From positions 1 through 64,000 of the forward strand of contig NZ_JACHXW010000013.1 in NCBI RefSeq assembly GCF_014192395.1: a DNA stretch of 64,000 nucleotides. The letters are read 5' to 3'. The notes under the pieces are model-generated. The model worked only from the letters and a program-made list of their open reading frames with translations, made no database searches and was not told the origin of the DNA. Of this stretch, positions 31,957 through 41,500 are shown one piece after another. Source of the stretch: Paenibacillus endophyticus (GTDB lineage: Bacteria; Bacillota; Bacilli; Paenibacillales; Paenibacillaceae). How positions within the stretch are numbered: the first letter of the stretch is position 1; every line of letters starts with the position of its first letter. Both the position numbers and the translations under genes were made by a program.

Positions 31957-33747
31957 TCACGCTCTCTCCTTGGCAAACGTAATCATTACCGACGTTCCAA
32001 TGCCCGGTGCGCTGTGAATGCGGAAGGCATGCTTATCGCCATAATAAGAGTTCAGTCTCTCCGTTATGTTTTTCACTGCATAGCCGCTGCCGCTCGTACG
32101 CTCAATATTGCCGACAAGCAGCGCGGCAAGCCGCTCCTTGGACATGCCGACTCCGTCGTCAATTACCTTGAAACAAAGCATGTCATCAGCCTCAAGCGAG
32201 GCTTTAATTTGCAGCGTGCCCCGATCCCGCTTGGGCTCGATCCCATGATTCAGCGCATTTTCAACAATGGGCTGAAGAATATTTTTGACGACGCAATACT
32301 CATAGACGCGCTCATCGATATCATATACGACATCAAACATTTCCTCGAACCGAAACTTTTGGATCGCCAAATACGCCTTCACCATCTCCAGCTCGTCCTT
32401 TATCAGAATCTCCCGTCTTCCTTTGTTTAGCACCAGCCGGTAAAACTGCGCTAAAGCCCCTGACAAATGGACGATTTCCGTTGAATTCGCCTTTCGTGCC
32501 ACCCATGATATGGTAGCCAGCGTATTGTAGAGAAAATGCGGATTAACCTGCGACTCCAGCGCCTTAAGCTCCGCTTCACGCTCCATCAGCTGGCTTTTGT
32601 ACACCGTCTCGACCAGCTCGTGAATTCTCTCGGTCATATGGTTGAAGCTAATCGCAATTTGAGAAAACTCATCATTGGATTGGACAGGCACCGAGACGGT
32701 TAATGAGCCTTCTTTTACCCGTTTCATGGCCAGAACAATCCGCTTCAGCCGCGACAGCAGGGCATTCGTAATGAAATAGACGACAAAGCCGAGCACGACG
32801 AGCGCAATGAGCAGAATGCCCGTAATGGAGAACGCAGACTCCTTCACCTTCTCGTTCAGCCCGCTGACTGGAAATATCCCGATTAACCGCAGCTCAAGAT
32901 CATGCAGCGGCACTGAAATCACGACCGACTTGCGGCCATTTACCTTAAGCACCTGATTAAACCCCGTATCAATCGGCAGCTGTGCCAAACCTTCGTCCGT
33001 AATTTGCTGCTTGAACAATCCGCTCTTATTGCTGGATACGACATGGTTATCCCGATCAATCATAAAAAGCTCGCCGATCTGGCCCGTGCTCTCCGAATTC
33101 AATATATCGAATAAATCACTCTCTAATATTTCAATTTCAAGCAAGCCGACCGTATCGAAATATCGTATGGAATTAATTTTCTGATAAAAGGAAAAAACAT
33201 TCTCAGGCTGACCGCGCTTCGGGATATTCAAGAGAAGCTTCTCGGTGTGAAGCCCGCGCCAGCCGAATATGTTCGTATCATCGCTCGTAACCTCTCTCAC
33301 CCATGGCTGATCCTCGATGCGGGAGATTTGATAGAAGCTGTCATAAATTTCCGGAATTGACGGGTTCGTCATATATACGCGCAGCGAATGCACGCTTGGA
33401 TTTTGCCTCAGCACATTTTCCACGTAAGGGCTAATGTTCGACGTGTAATCATCATAGGCGAATGAGTTTTTATTGAAATCGCTTCCCAAAAAGGTTTGAA
33501 GCCTAATATCCGAAGTTAGCAGCTTCGAGATGTTCTGGATCATATTCATCTTGTTCATCAAGCTGTTGCGCGTTTGCAGCAGGTTCTGCTCCATAACCAT
33601 CTGTGCCTGCGACACGGCCGAGCCCGATAATTGCAAATACAGATAAATGCCGCAGGCAGACAAGGAAACAGCCAGAATACAAAGAAACGTCGCAACAAAT
33701 TTCCAGGTTACGCTTAAATTTCGGAACAGCTTCGTTATTTTATGCAT
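31957..33747 (-). CDS. YesM-type sensor histidine kinase
   Basis: 596 residues: helix 1 (about 20-40), an extracellular sensor of about 250 residues, helix 2 (about 305-325), HAMP (ITNALLSRLKRIVLAMKRVK), the His_kinase motif with the phospho-accepting histidine in QVNPHFLYNTL (about 400), and an HATPase_c domain (QPIVENALNHG, DDGVGMS, GSGYAVKNI). I choose ATG 33747 with AAGG eight bases upstream. It probably senses the same glycan as the importer and phosphorylates the downstream regulator, with which it overlaps. Confidence 0.92.
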   Translation of the reverse strand: MHKITKLFRNLSVTWKFVATFLCILAVSLSACGIYLYLQLSGSAVSQAQMVMEQNLLQTRNSLMNKMNMIQNISKLLTSDIRLQTFLGSDFNKNSFAYDDYTSNISPYVENVLRQNPSVHSLRVYMTNPSIPEIYDSFYQISRIEDQPWVREVTSDDTNIFGWRGLHTEKLLLNIPKRGQPENVFSFYQKINSIRYFDTVGLLEIEILESDLFDILNSESTGQIGELFMIDRDNHVVSSNKSGLFKQQITDEGLAQLPIDTGFNQVLKVNGRKSVVISVPLHDLELRLIGIFPVSGLNEKVKESAFSITGILLIALVVLGFVVYFITNALLSRLKRIVLAMKRVKEGSLTVSVPVQSNDEFSQIAISFNHMTERIHELVETVYKSQLMEREAELKALESQVNPHFLYNTLATISWVARKANSTEIVHLSGALAQFYRLVLNKGRREILIKDELEMVKAYLAIQKFRFEEMFDVVYDIDERVYEYCVVKNILQPIVENALNHGIEPKRDRGTLQIKASLEADDMLCFKVIDDGVGMSKERLAALLVGNIERTSGSGYAVKNITERLNSYYGDKHAFRIHSAPGIGTSVMITFAKERA

Positions 33748-33849
33748 AAGCCTAACCTTCTCCTCTTGGTGTAAACGCAAGAAACCGGCTTCCTGTCGAT
33801 GCCGGCTTGGTCTCCTTACCTATACAGCGTTATCCAAAATGGATATGTC

Positions 33850-34503
33850 CTATACGCCCGCAGCTTCTTTGTCCAGCACGGTTTCCAGCCATTTCCTTGC
33901 GATCAGCTCATGCCCGGCAGCAGTAGGATGCACCCCATCCCATAGCCAGTAGCTGGCATCTGCCCGGGTGCACGCTTCATCAAACGCTGCCTGCAGCGGA
34001 ACAAAAATAGCGCCGAACTGGTCTGCAAGCCCGCGTACCGTGTGACGGTAAGCCGTTATCCGCTCCGACCACGCCTGCCAATTCTGGCTTGGCGCTCCCG
34101 TGTTCAGAACAAAGGGCTCGCAAAGCACAAGCTGCGCTGCGGGCAGCACCTGCTTCGTTTCCTCCAAAATATGGCGATATGCCCGCTCATAGCGATCCGT
34201 AATTCCGCTAGCCTCTCCGTTCATCGATCGCCACGCATCATTCACGCCGACCAAGATGCTGATGATGTCGGGATTCAAGCTGATCGCGTCTTCATTCCAT
34301 CTCGCATAGAGATCCGAGGCTCTATCGCCGCTTATTCCTCGGTTGACGATGACCGGCTGCTGCTCTGCCCATACAAAGCTGAGTCTTGCTCCCACAATGT
34401 AGGCATAGCTGTGTCCCAGTATATGATTGGGATCATCGGTTCTTCCCCTTGCCCCATCCGTAATAGAGTCGCCTTGAAAAAGAATCACTCTTTTTTCCAT
34501 CAT
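33850..34503 (-). CDS. SGNH/GDSL hydrolase (esterase)
   Basis: 217 residues. Block I is GDSITDGARG with the nucleophile serine (about 12), block III is SILVGVNDAWR, and block V is WLWDGVHPTAAGHELIA with the catalytic Asp and His. There is no signal peptide, so it is cytoplasmic. It lies directly upstream of the YesM/YesN pair, 102 bp away. In this context it may deacetylate oligosaccharides taken up for GH95. GGGG precedes the paired ATGs at 34503/34500. Confidence 0.85.
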   Translation of the reverse strand: MMEKRVILFQGDSITDGARGRTDDPNHILGHSYAYIVGARLSFVWAEQQPVIVNRGISGDRASDLYARWNEDAISLNPDIISILVGVNDAWRSMNGEASGITDRYERAYRHILEETKQVLPAAQLVLCEPFVLNTGAPSQNWQAWSERITAYRHTVRGLADQFGAIFVPLQAAFDEACTRADASYWLWDGVHPTAAGHELIARKWLETVLDKEAAGV

Positions 34504-34587
34504 TGAATGCCCCTTTGCCTTTCTCTTTCGGATCTCTAGCATCCGTATGTTTATTATAGGCGAAAAAGATTTTTTTCGACATTTCAA

Positions 34588-34917
34588 AAATCAACGATCC
34601 TATCCAAAATCAACGCAGGAGGCGGAGAAGCAGGATAGCGCACGCTTATTTATGAGAGTTTTCCCATGTACAGTTTTTGTTTAGAAAGATCGTGTAATAT
34701 AAACGTTATTACTGGATATTTCCAATTCTATCGCTGTAGATTGCGCCAAAAGGCATGCTGAAGCCTAAAGTAAGAGCACCTAAGGAAATACTTGAACATG
34801 CGAGTTACATTAGTAGCATTTTGAACCCTGCTGAAATGGCTGATTAGGCCTATTCCACAGATTTCGACAAGTCTGATAGAGTAGAAATAAGTTGAGGAAC
34901 AAGGGAGAAGATCACGC
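34588..34917. other. intergenic region between the GDSL and LysM genes
   Basis: Divergent promoter region of 330 bp. Two copies of CGTTGATTTT at a 19-bp step occur on the minus strand near 34591-34620, possible AraC/YesN half-sites. I see no RNA gene or further ORF. Confidence 0.3.
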
Positions 34918-35994
34918 TTGAGTAACCATACTACACGCAGCAACAAACGACCCAAGGGCAGTCTGACATCATTTAAGAAAGCAACGGTAACCCTTTATCT
35001 GGCCGTCGTCATCATTCTCGTTTCCGTCTGCGGAGTACTCTACAGCAAATATACGAATTTGGTCGACACCAATCTTCAATCAGCGACAGCTGAGCATTCT
35101 GACGCGAGTAATCAAGCGGAGAACCATAATGCCTCTAACTCTGATTCGGGGACCAACGATCTTAATGGACATGTACCCGTCACGGATGAGCCAATCCCGG
35201 CTGGCACGATCGATGCAGAGGAAACGCAAGAACCAACAGAGGATGTCGGGAAGAATGGGAATAATACCGAGCCAGCAGTCACCGATGCGCCGGTCAAGGA
35301 CGAGGTAGAGCCAACCATTCCAAAGCAAACGGAAAAACCAATTCAGGATCAGAAGGATGACGACAGCAAGCCGGAAGGCGAGAGCCCCGCTGTAAAGCTC
35401 CCTACGACCTATGTGGTCCAGAAAGGCGATACCTTAAGCACGATATCAGAGAAATTTTATCAGTCCAAGGACCATTACGCGCTGCTTGCGGAGCATAACC
35501 ATATTCTGTTTATTAATGATATGAAAGCCGGCGACACGCTAACTATTCCAGCATTAGCCTCTGGGAACAGCACATCAGGCAGCAAGCCGCAGGAAACCAA
35601 GGATTACTCCAAGATTAATCTGCCGGCAACCTATTTAATTCAAGCTGGCGATACCCTCTCAGGTATTTCCAGAATGTTTTACAAATCGGCAGAATATGTA
35701 GATTACATTGCCGATGAAAACAAGCTGGACAAAAACAAAGGGCTAAAGGCAGGCACCAACTTAGTCATCCCTTCCCTTAAGAACAATCAACCAGATGAAT
35801 CCATCGGCTCTGGTGACAATTCGGAAGATTTCCAAGCTTCGGAACATACGGTGAAAAAGGGCGAGACGCTCTACAGCATCTCCAAAATCTACTATGGCAC
35901 AACCAAGCACGCCATGTTTATTGCCGACTACAATCATATCGTTGATATTAATGAGCTAAAAGCAGGTACGGTACTGAAAATCCCTAAGCCGTAA
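34918..35994 (+). CDS. membrane-anchored protein with three LysM domains
   Basis: 358 residues. A transmembrane segment is at about 22-42 with a short cytoplasmic N-terminus, followed by an acidic low-complexity linker (about 55-155). Three LysM repeats come next: TYVVQKGDTLSTISEKFY, TYLIQAGDTLSGISRMFY and HTVKKGETLYSISKIYY, each ending in a KAGT-type segment. LysM binds peptidoglycan or chitin-like glycan. No enzymatic domain is present, so it is probably a wall tether. The start is TTG 34918 with GGGAG upstream. Confidence 0.88.
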   Translation: MSNHTTRSNKRPKGSLTSFKKATVTLYLAVVIILVSVCGVLYSKYTNLVDTNLQSATAEHSDASNQAENHNASNSDSGTNDLNGHVPVTDEPIPAGTIDAEETQEPTEDVGKNGNNTEPAVTDAPVKDEVEPTIPKQTEKPIQDQKDDDSKPEGESPAVKLPTTYVVQKGDTLSTISEKFYQSKDHYALLAEHNHILFINDMKAGDTLTIPALASGNSTSGSKPQETKDYSKINLPATYLIQAGDTLSGISRMFYKSAEYVDYIADENKLDKNKGLKAGTNLVIPSLKNNQPDESIGSGDNSEDFQASEHTVKKGETLYSISKIYYGTTKHAMFIADYNHIVDINELKAGTVLKIPKP

Positions 35995-36066
35995 TCTAGG
36001 GACTTTCCGTTCTACTCCTTTGTCCAAGCCGCATAAAAACTTGTTAAGCTGACAACGGCAAACGAA

Positions 36067-36164
36067 CAAGCGTAAACGGCTGAAGCCGTCCTCTGGCGGC
36101 TAAGCTTACGTTTCGCGTAGAAATATAGAGAAAGTTGGCGTAAAGATATACTTTCCTATATTTT
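36067..36164 (+). repeat. interspersed hairpin element, copy 2
   Basis: Begins CAAGCGTAAACGGC with hairpin ACGGC-TGAA-GCCGT and the stem AAATATAG-A-GAAAGT / ACTTTC-CTATATTT. Nearly identical to copy 3. It lies between convergent genes and abuts an A-run and the hairpin GCTCCGC/GCGGAGC. Confidence 0.88.
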
Positions 36165-36228
36165 AAAAAAGAAGCTCCGCAATCGCGGAGCCTCAGGCTG
36201 TCGAGAAAGTCTCGGCAGTTTTTTTGAC
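36165..36228. terminator. paired terminator hairpins after the LysM gene
   Basis: GCTCCGC-AATC-GCGGAGC has a T-run on its minus-strand side. The second hairpin, CTG-CGAGA-AAG-TCTCG-CAG, has TTTTTTT on the plus side and would end LysM transcription. Confidence 0.7.
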
Positions 36229-36324
36229 GTCAGCCTGCACGAAGTCAGGCATGAAGTGTTCGCCTCCACCTCGATCGAATGGCGTAAGCATCTTTGCCCT
36301 GACCTATCCCAAAACAGGCTTTTT

Positions 36325-36368
36325 AAAAAAAAGAGAACCTCCGCGCCTTGAAAAAAGGCGGGGTTCCC
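36325..36368 (-). terminator. terminator of the MarR-pirin-WrbA operon
   Basis: On the minus strand GGAACCCCGCC pairs with GGCG-CGGAGGTTC and exits into an eight-base T-run. It lies about 50 bp past the wrbA stop. The rest of 35995-36418 holds only repeat copy 2 and the hairpins at 36165-36228. Confidence 0.7.
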
Positions 36369-36418
36369 TCCAATCCGAGGACAGCACCATGCTGTTCTCT
36401 CGTCTTTCTATAGTAGGC

Positions 36419-37033
36419 TCAAGCCTCGGCAAGCCCGCTCTTCACCCATTGCGCAACCGTAACCGTACGTTTGGCTTGATACTCTACCGCTGCTCTAACG
36501 TCTTCGACCATTTTCCCGCCTTGAACAGTTACGCTTGTACCGTAAGGATTGCCGCCTGCTTCAAAGGTTACGGGGCTTGTGTAACCTGGCGCAGCCACAA
36601 TCGCTCCCCAGTGGTACATGGAGGTATACAGACCGAGAATCGTCTGCTCTTGACCGCCGTGGGCATTCTGCGCCGAGGTCATGCCGCTTACGACCTTATT
36701 GACCAGCTTGCCATTGAACCAAAGCGCGCCTGTTGAATCGAGAAACTGCTTAACAGGACCTGGAATGCCGCCAAAGCGCGAAGGAATACTGAAGATAATT
36801 GCATCGGCCCATTCAAGATCTTTGTAAGTAACCTCTGGAATTTCCTTCGTCTCTGCGATATGCGCCCGCCAAATCGGATTAGCTTGAATAGCGTCCTCCG
36901 TTGCCAGCTCTGGTGTCTTCAGAATGCGCACCTCTGCTCCTGCCTCTTCGCCTCCCGCTGCCGCCCACTCCGCCATTTGGTAATTCGTTCCTGTAACACT
37001 GTAATAAATAATAGCCAGCTTCACCTTCGACAT
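36419..37033 (-). CDS. wrbA: WrbA-type NAD(P)H:quinone oxidoreductase
   Basis: 204 residues of the flavodoxin-like WrbA family. The FMN phosphate loop is YYSVTGTNYQMAEWAA (about 8-23). The FSIPSRFGGIPGPVKQFLDS segment and the GSGxHGG-like region here reads TSAQNAHGGQEQT. It reduces quinones by two electrons, protecting against electrophiles. The second ATG (37033) is preferred because GAGGGAG abuts the first. It is the last gene of an operon with MarR and pirin. Confidence 0.9.
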   Translation of the reverse strand: MSKVKLAIIYYSVTGTNYQMAEWAAAGGEEAGAEVRILKTPELATEDAIQANPIWRAHIAETKEIPEVTYKDLEWADAIIFSIPSRFGGIPGPVKQFLDSTGALWFNGKLVNKVVSGMTSAQNAHGGQEQTILGLYTSMYHWGAIVAAPGYTSPVTFEAGGNPYGTSVTVQGGKMVEDVRAAVEYQAKRTVTVAQWVKSGLAEA

Positions 37034-37069
37034 GCTGTACATCTCCCTCTGTATACTGAATGATTGGAA

Positions 37070-37843
37070 TTAACGCTGGTATAAAGGATAATCTACTTCC
37101 GTTGGCACTTGAATCATAATCATTCGAAACGGCTGTTCCTCGTTAACCAACCGAATCGTTTCAGCTTGTCCTTCCGCTTCCAATACCGTAAAATCCTTTT
37201 GCTTAAACAACGCCCTGCTTGTGCCTTCCGGGCCGAAGCTCCATAAGCCGTCGCCTCTAATAGCCAGCGCCGCTGCGGAATAGCCTTCGGGAATCGTAAA
37301 CGCATATTCAGCCTCTGGCTCCAAAGTTAAGTCCCACACACGAACATCTGCAACGAGCTGAACGGGAGCTCCCTCACCAATAATGGTTTTGATTTGAACG
37401 CCGCTGCTGATGGAAACCGGAAAATCCTCCGCATTGTATTCATGGTAAGTCGGCGTTCTTTTCACTGCTTCGTTTAAGTTCGGCTCGAACCAAATTTGAA
37501 AAATCTCCGCATCGGGTCCCGTAATTCTCTCGCGATGCGATACGCCGGAGCCGGTCTGCATAATCTGCGCCCCGCCTGCGCCAACCGTGCTTTCCGTGCC
37601 TAGTGTATCCCCGTGCTCAACCAGCCCGTTCACTACATAGGTCATGATCTCAAAGCCTTTATGCGGATGCAGGCCTATGCTGCCGCCTTCCTTGGCATGT
37701 GCCCAGGCCCAATAAAACAATGGCCCTACCCCTTTCACCGCTTCCTGCTCCTGAGGAAACCCGATAGGCTTCTGTTCAATGATTCTACCGTTCTCGAATG
37801 AGCCTACTGCCTGCTGCAGCGGTGTATATACATTCACTTTCAT
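37070..37843 (-). CDS. pirin family protein
   Basis: 257 residues of the bicupin pirin/YhaK group. The N-terminal cupin has GLHPHKGFEIMTYVVNGLVEH (about 58-78) with the metal-binding histidines, and MQTGSGVSHRE and FQIWFEP follow. Some pirins oxidise quercetin and others are redox-sensing regulators. Here it lies between a MarR repressor and WrbA, a typical electrophile-response setting. GGGGGAG precedes ATG 37843, one base after the marR stop. Confidence 0.85.
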   Translation of the reverse strand: MKVNVYTPLQQAVGSFENGRIIEQKPIGFPQEQEAVKGVGPLFYWAWAHAKEGGSIGLHPHKGFEIMTYVVNGLVEHGDTLGTESTVGAGGAQIMQTGSGVSHRERITGPDAEIFQIWFEPNLNEAVKRTPTYHEYNAEDFPVSISSGVQIKTIIGEGAPVQLVADVRVWDLTLEPEAEYAFTIPEGYSAAALAIRGDGLWSFGPEGTSRALFKQKDFTVLEAEGQAETIRLVNEEQPFRMIMIQVPTEVDYPLYQR

Positions 37844-37844
37844 C

Positions 37845-38309
37845 TCATTTCTCCCCCTTCAGGCTTATAGCCTCTGCATGCAGACCAACCTTCTTCAAGA
37901 GCACAATAAGCTGCTCCTTATCCGCCTTCTCAATAACATTCAAATGACGGCTAATAACGGCAGCATGCTTCGGAAAAATCTCGTCAAACAAAGCTTGTCC
38001 CTCTTCCGTTAATTTCACGTTCGAGCCTCTTCGGTCCGTTGCGCTTGGTTCGCGTCTCACGTAACCCTTCTTCTCCAGCTTATCGATTACATAGGTAATG
38101 CTACCGCTTGGAATCGAGAATTTCTCGCTTATCTTCTGAATAGGCTGCGGTCCCTTGCTGTACAACAGCTCCAAAATCATGAAATGCTCTTGGCTCACGC
38201 CGTAGCTCTCCATATCCTTGCGTATATTGTCATGCAAAGCCTTGGTAGCCTTATGCCAGATCCGGAAAAGTCTGAGGTCAAGCTGGTTTTGCTCATCAGG
38301 CTGATACAT
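37845..38309 (-). CDS. MarR-family transcriptional regulator
   Basis: 154 residues with a winged helix at about 35-105 (SIPSGSITYVIDKLEKKGYV, REPSATDRRGSNVKLTEEG) flanked by dimerisation helices. It heads the operon with pirin and WrbA, and a 20-bp palindrome overlaps its own -10, so autorepression is likely. It contains no cysteine that would mark a thiol switch of the YodB kind; the MhqR-like ligand-binding type is the nearer analogue. Confidence 0.88.
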   Translation of the reverse strand: MYQPDEQNQLDLRLFRIWHKATKALHDNIRKDMESYGVSQEHFMILELLYSKGPQPIQKISEKFSIPSGSITYVIDKLEKKGYVRREPSATDRRGSNVKLTEEGQALFDEIFPKHAAVISRHLNVIEKADKEQLIVLLKKVGLHAEAISLKGEK

Positions 38310-38355
38310 TGCTGTACCTCCCTACTCATTTATCTTAATATCATGAATTCTATTA

Positions 38356-38375
38356 TTAGGATATATTTATCCTAA
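38356..38375 (-). promoter_or_regulatory. MarR operator overlapping the operon promoter
   Basis: TTAGGATA-TATT-TATCCTAA is a perfect 8-bp-arm palindrome, with another half-site (CTAGGATA) three bases on. On the minus strand the -35 TTGACT (38392-38397) and -10 TAGGAT (38369-38374) are 17 bp apart, so the palindrome covers the -10. Confidence 0.7.
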
Positions 38376-38413
38376 CACTAGGATACCACAAAGTCAATAT
38401 GATTATTCAAATG

Positions 38414-38515
38414 CCAAGCGTAAACGGCTGTCGCCGTCCTCAGCGGCGAAAGCCGTCGTTTCGCGGAGATATACAAGCACATTTAAATGTGAAAACATAT
38501 AAATGCTTATCTATT
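38414..38515 (+). repeat. interspersed hairpin element, copy 4 (diverged)
   Basis: Begins CCAAGCGTAAACGGC with hairpin ACGGC-TGTC-GCCGT, then CGGC-GAAA-GCCG and CGTTTCGCGGAGATA. The long stem is replaced by a different pairing, AAG..CATTT with AAATG-CTT. It abuts the T-run of the terminator at 38516. Confidence 0.75.
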
Positions 38516-38553
38516 AAAAAAGCCGACACCTCCCCTAAGGAAGGCCTCGGCAT
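38516..38553 (-). terminator. terminator of the NEAT-SLH gene
   Basis: On the minus strand GCCGA-GCCT-CC pairs with GG-AGG-TCGGC and exits into TTTTTT, 20 bp past the stop. Confidence 0.75.
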
Positions 38554-38571
38554 TTTGGTGCAGCAGTTTGA

Positions 38572-41500
38572 CTACAGTTTCTCAAGCAAACGTAAAATCA
38601 GCGTCAGCGCTTCTGCGCGCGTAGCACTTGCGTTCGGATCAAACATATTGTTCCCTTTTCCTTGTATATAACCGCCTTCAATTGCTGCTGCCGCTTCATT
38701 CCTCGCCCATGCCGGGAACTCGGCTGCGTCCGCAAAGGATAATGCGGCGTTTTCTTTGATTTCAAGCTTAGCTGCACGTGCAATAATAACCGCAAGCTCC
38801 GCTCGCGTGATCTCATTGCCCGCACGGAACGTTTGGTCATCATACCCGCCAATCAATCCTGCTTTGACCGCTCTAGCAATATGCTCCTGCGCCCATTTCG
38901 GCAATTCCTGTTTGTCATTGAAACTCGTTGCTTCCTTGCTGGCTTCCAGCTTCAGAGCGCGACTGAGCATAACCGCAAATTCCGCGCGATTAATGACGGC
39001 ATTCGGATGGAACTTGCCATCCTCGTAGCCTTTAGCGATTCCGAGCCCAATCGCCTTTTCAATCGCATCTTGGGCCCAGTGTCCCTGGATATCCTTCAGA
39101 TTAGTTACGACAGGCTCAACCAATTCCTCATCCGAGTCTTCTTCCGTTTTCACCGGCAGCACGTCGGAGCCGTCGTAAGCTCTGATGCTCGACTCGTCGA
39201 ATTTGATCTGGATATCGTACTCATGATGGTAATCTATTTCCGGCCAGTCGACTTTTACCCAACCGTTCGTTACCTTCGACAGGTCCGCTATCGGGAAGGA
39301 CACCACTCTCGTATTTTGCTCCACATTTCTGCTAACCGTTGAAACATTAGCACCGTTAAATTTTAAGCCCGTTATTTCCTTGTCCTGCATAAGGGTTAGC
39401 GAAATTGTTTTGCTGCCTCCCGATATGCTTAACTTCGCGTTAGGATTAATATAGCCTTGCATCACGGAATCTTGATCCGTACCGAATTTCAAAATCCGAA
39501 CATTAATGCTGAACTGCCCGTTCGTCAAGCCGCCAGGTGTCGGATCTGTGATCGTAACGGTATTCTCCGCCGCTTTAAAAGCAGCGACCGCTGCAAGAAG
39601 CACTGTTCGTGCCGTGTCCGATTGCTCCTGCGTACCAGCCACTCGCACCGACTCAGCGCTAGCCGATTGAATCGCGCTTTGCAGCGTGTTCTTCGCAGCT
39701 TCTGGATATTCACCTTTCTTTGTGCCTACTACCGCGGCTTTGTGAACCGCGGTGGCTTGTGTAATCGCCAAAGCTAATTCCGCATTGTTCACATTGTTCA
39801 AATTCAAACGAATATCATGCGTCATGTCATAGTTTCTGTCTGGAACCACCGCACGCACCTGTGCGTTTGCTAGCTCAGACAAATTATCAACCTTGAACGT
39901 CACGACACGGGTATTTGCATCCTCGTCTTCGCTGACAACCGTTGATTCTACGAAAGCACCGCCCGTTTTGACGCGGAATGCTTGAACCGTTGCGCTATCC
40001 TTCACCGTCAGCGTTACAAGCGTAGAGCCTGATTCAGTCGTAACGAGCGCCGGCTTCACAAAGTAGCTGTCCATGGTAGAGAATTGCTCTTTATCCGCAT
40101 GAATAGCAGAGAAGTAAAGTATGGCAGACGCCGTTTCTTTGAATGCGGCAAGTGCGTCTTGCAGCACGGATTTCGCATCAGCTATTTGCTGCCTTGTTGC
40201 AGCAAGATTGCGCGAAGCTTGCTCAGCCGATTGAATCGCGGCCAGCAGGCCTTCCTTGGCATCCGCGAATTGCTGCTCTTCGCCTACAACGGCTGAAGCT
40301 GTATCATGCAGCTTCTGAGCGTCAACGGCAGCCTGCTTAAGCTCATCGAGCAATCCCGCGTTATAGCTGATATACGCTTCCTTCGTCGTGTCTCCCGATT
40401 TATATCTTACAAACGACAGTCCTAACCATTTATCATCGCCTGCAAGCATATTTCGTGAGATTACTTGATAAACTTGCTTAACCTCTGTAGAACTTTTGCT
40501 TATTTTGAGTGCTTTGTCTCTATTTCTAGTAAATAATAACCCGTCCGTAGTCATTCCGCCTTCTTCCAACGCAAAGGACTGAACGACCTCGGTAATGGAA
40601 GTGGCTGATCCGTTGAATGTGAGGTTAACACTTGTACGGTTCTGCAAGCCTTGATTCGTAATCAGAACCGCTGTTTTTTCGATTTCATTTGCATGGATCG
40701 TTTCAACCTCTGTTGGAGCCAGTGAATCCAATACGTAGATTTTCGCAGGTGCTGACGCTACATACTGCCATGTTGGAAAATCGATATAAGCATAATTTAT
40801 TTTATTTACCGCTGCATCGACAACTGCTTGCGTCGCTTTTTCATCGTTTAAGACGACTTTAGCGATATTGATCTGATCAATAAAATTACTTTTCGAATTT
40901 TTTGCATATTCGCCTGGCGTAATCGAAGAATAGAAGGCGCCTGGATTGCCTTCTGCTGTACCTAATTCCACAGAGGATGATGCTATTTCTTCCGATAGTG
41001 CAATCAGAAGGCTAAGACCTGATTTATCTGCGGACAATAATAAGGATTTATAAAGGCTTAACGCTGCTTGAAGCTTCGTGAGAATGGCTTGGTAAAGCGT
41101 CGTATCCGATCCTGCAGCATCTCTTTCGCTTTCTGCAAGTACGATACTGTCGAAGAACGGCGTTTTGGAGCCAACCGGATAATCACCGAAGGACGTCCCT
41201 TCGTATGTACTTTCATAGACGGAACGTGAGACCGAGATTAATTCATTTACATTCTCAAGGGTAATCGGCTGTTCCGAGCCGCCTCCGTTATTTTCACCGT
41301 TATCACCGTCCCCAGGTTGTAGAGGAAGTGAGCTTGTATTCAGACGCAATTGCACATTATACCAGTGATTATAAGTAAATCCGGGAATATCTTTTACCTC
41401 TACATGCATGAGAATATCTTGTTTCTTGAATACGTCTTCCACATCGATTTGAACAATCCAATTGTCTGTTCCATTATTCGCTGGTCGATAAACGACAGGC

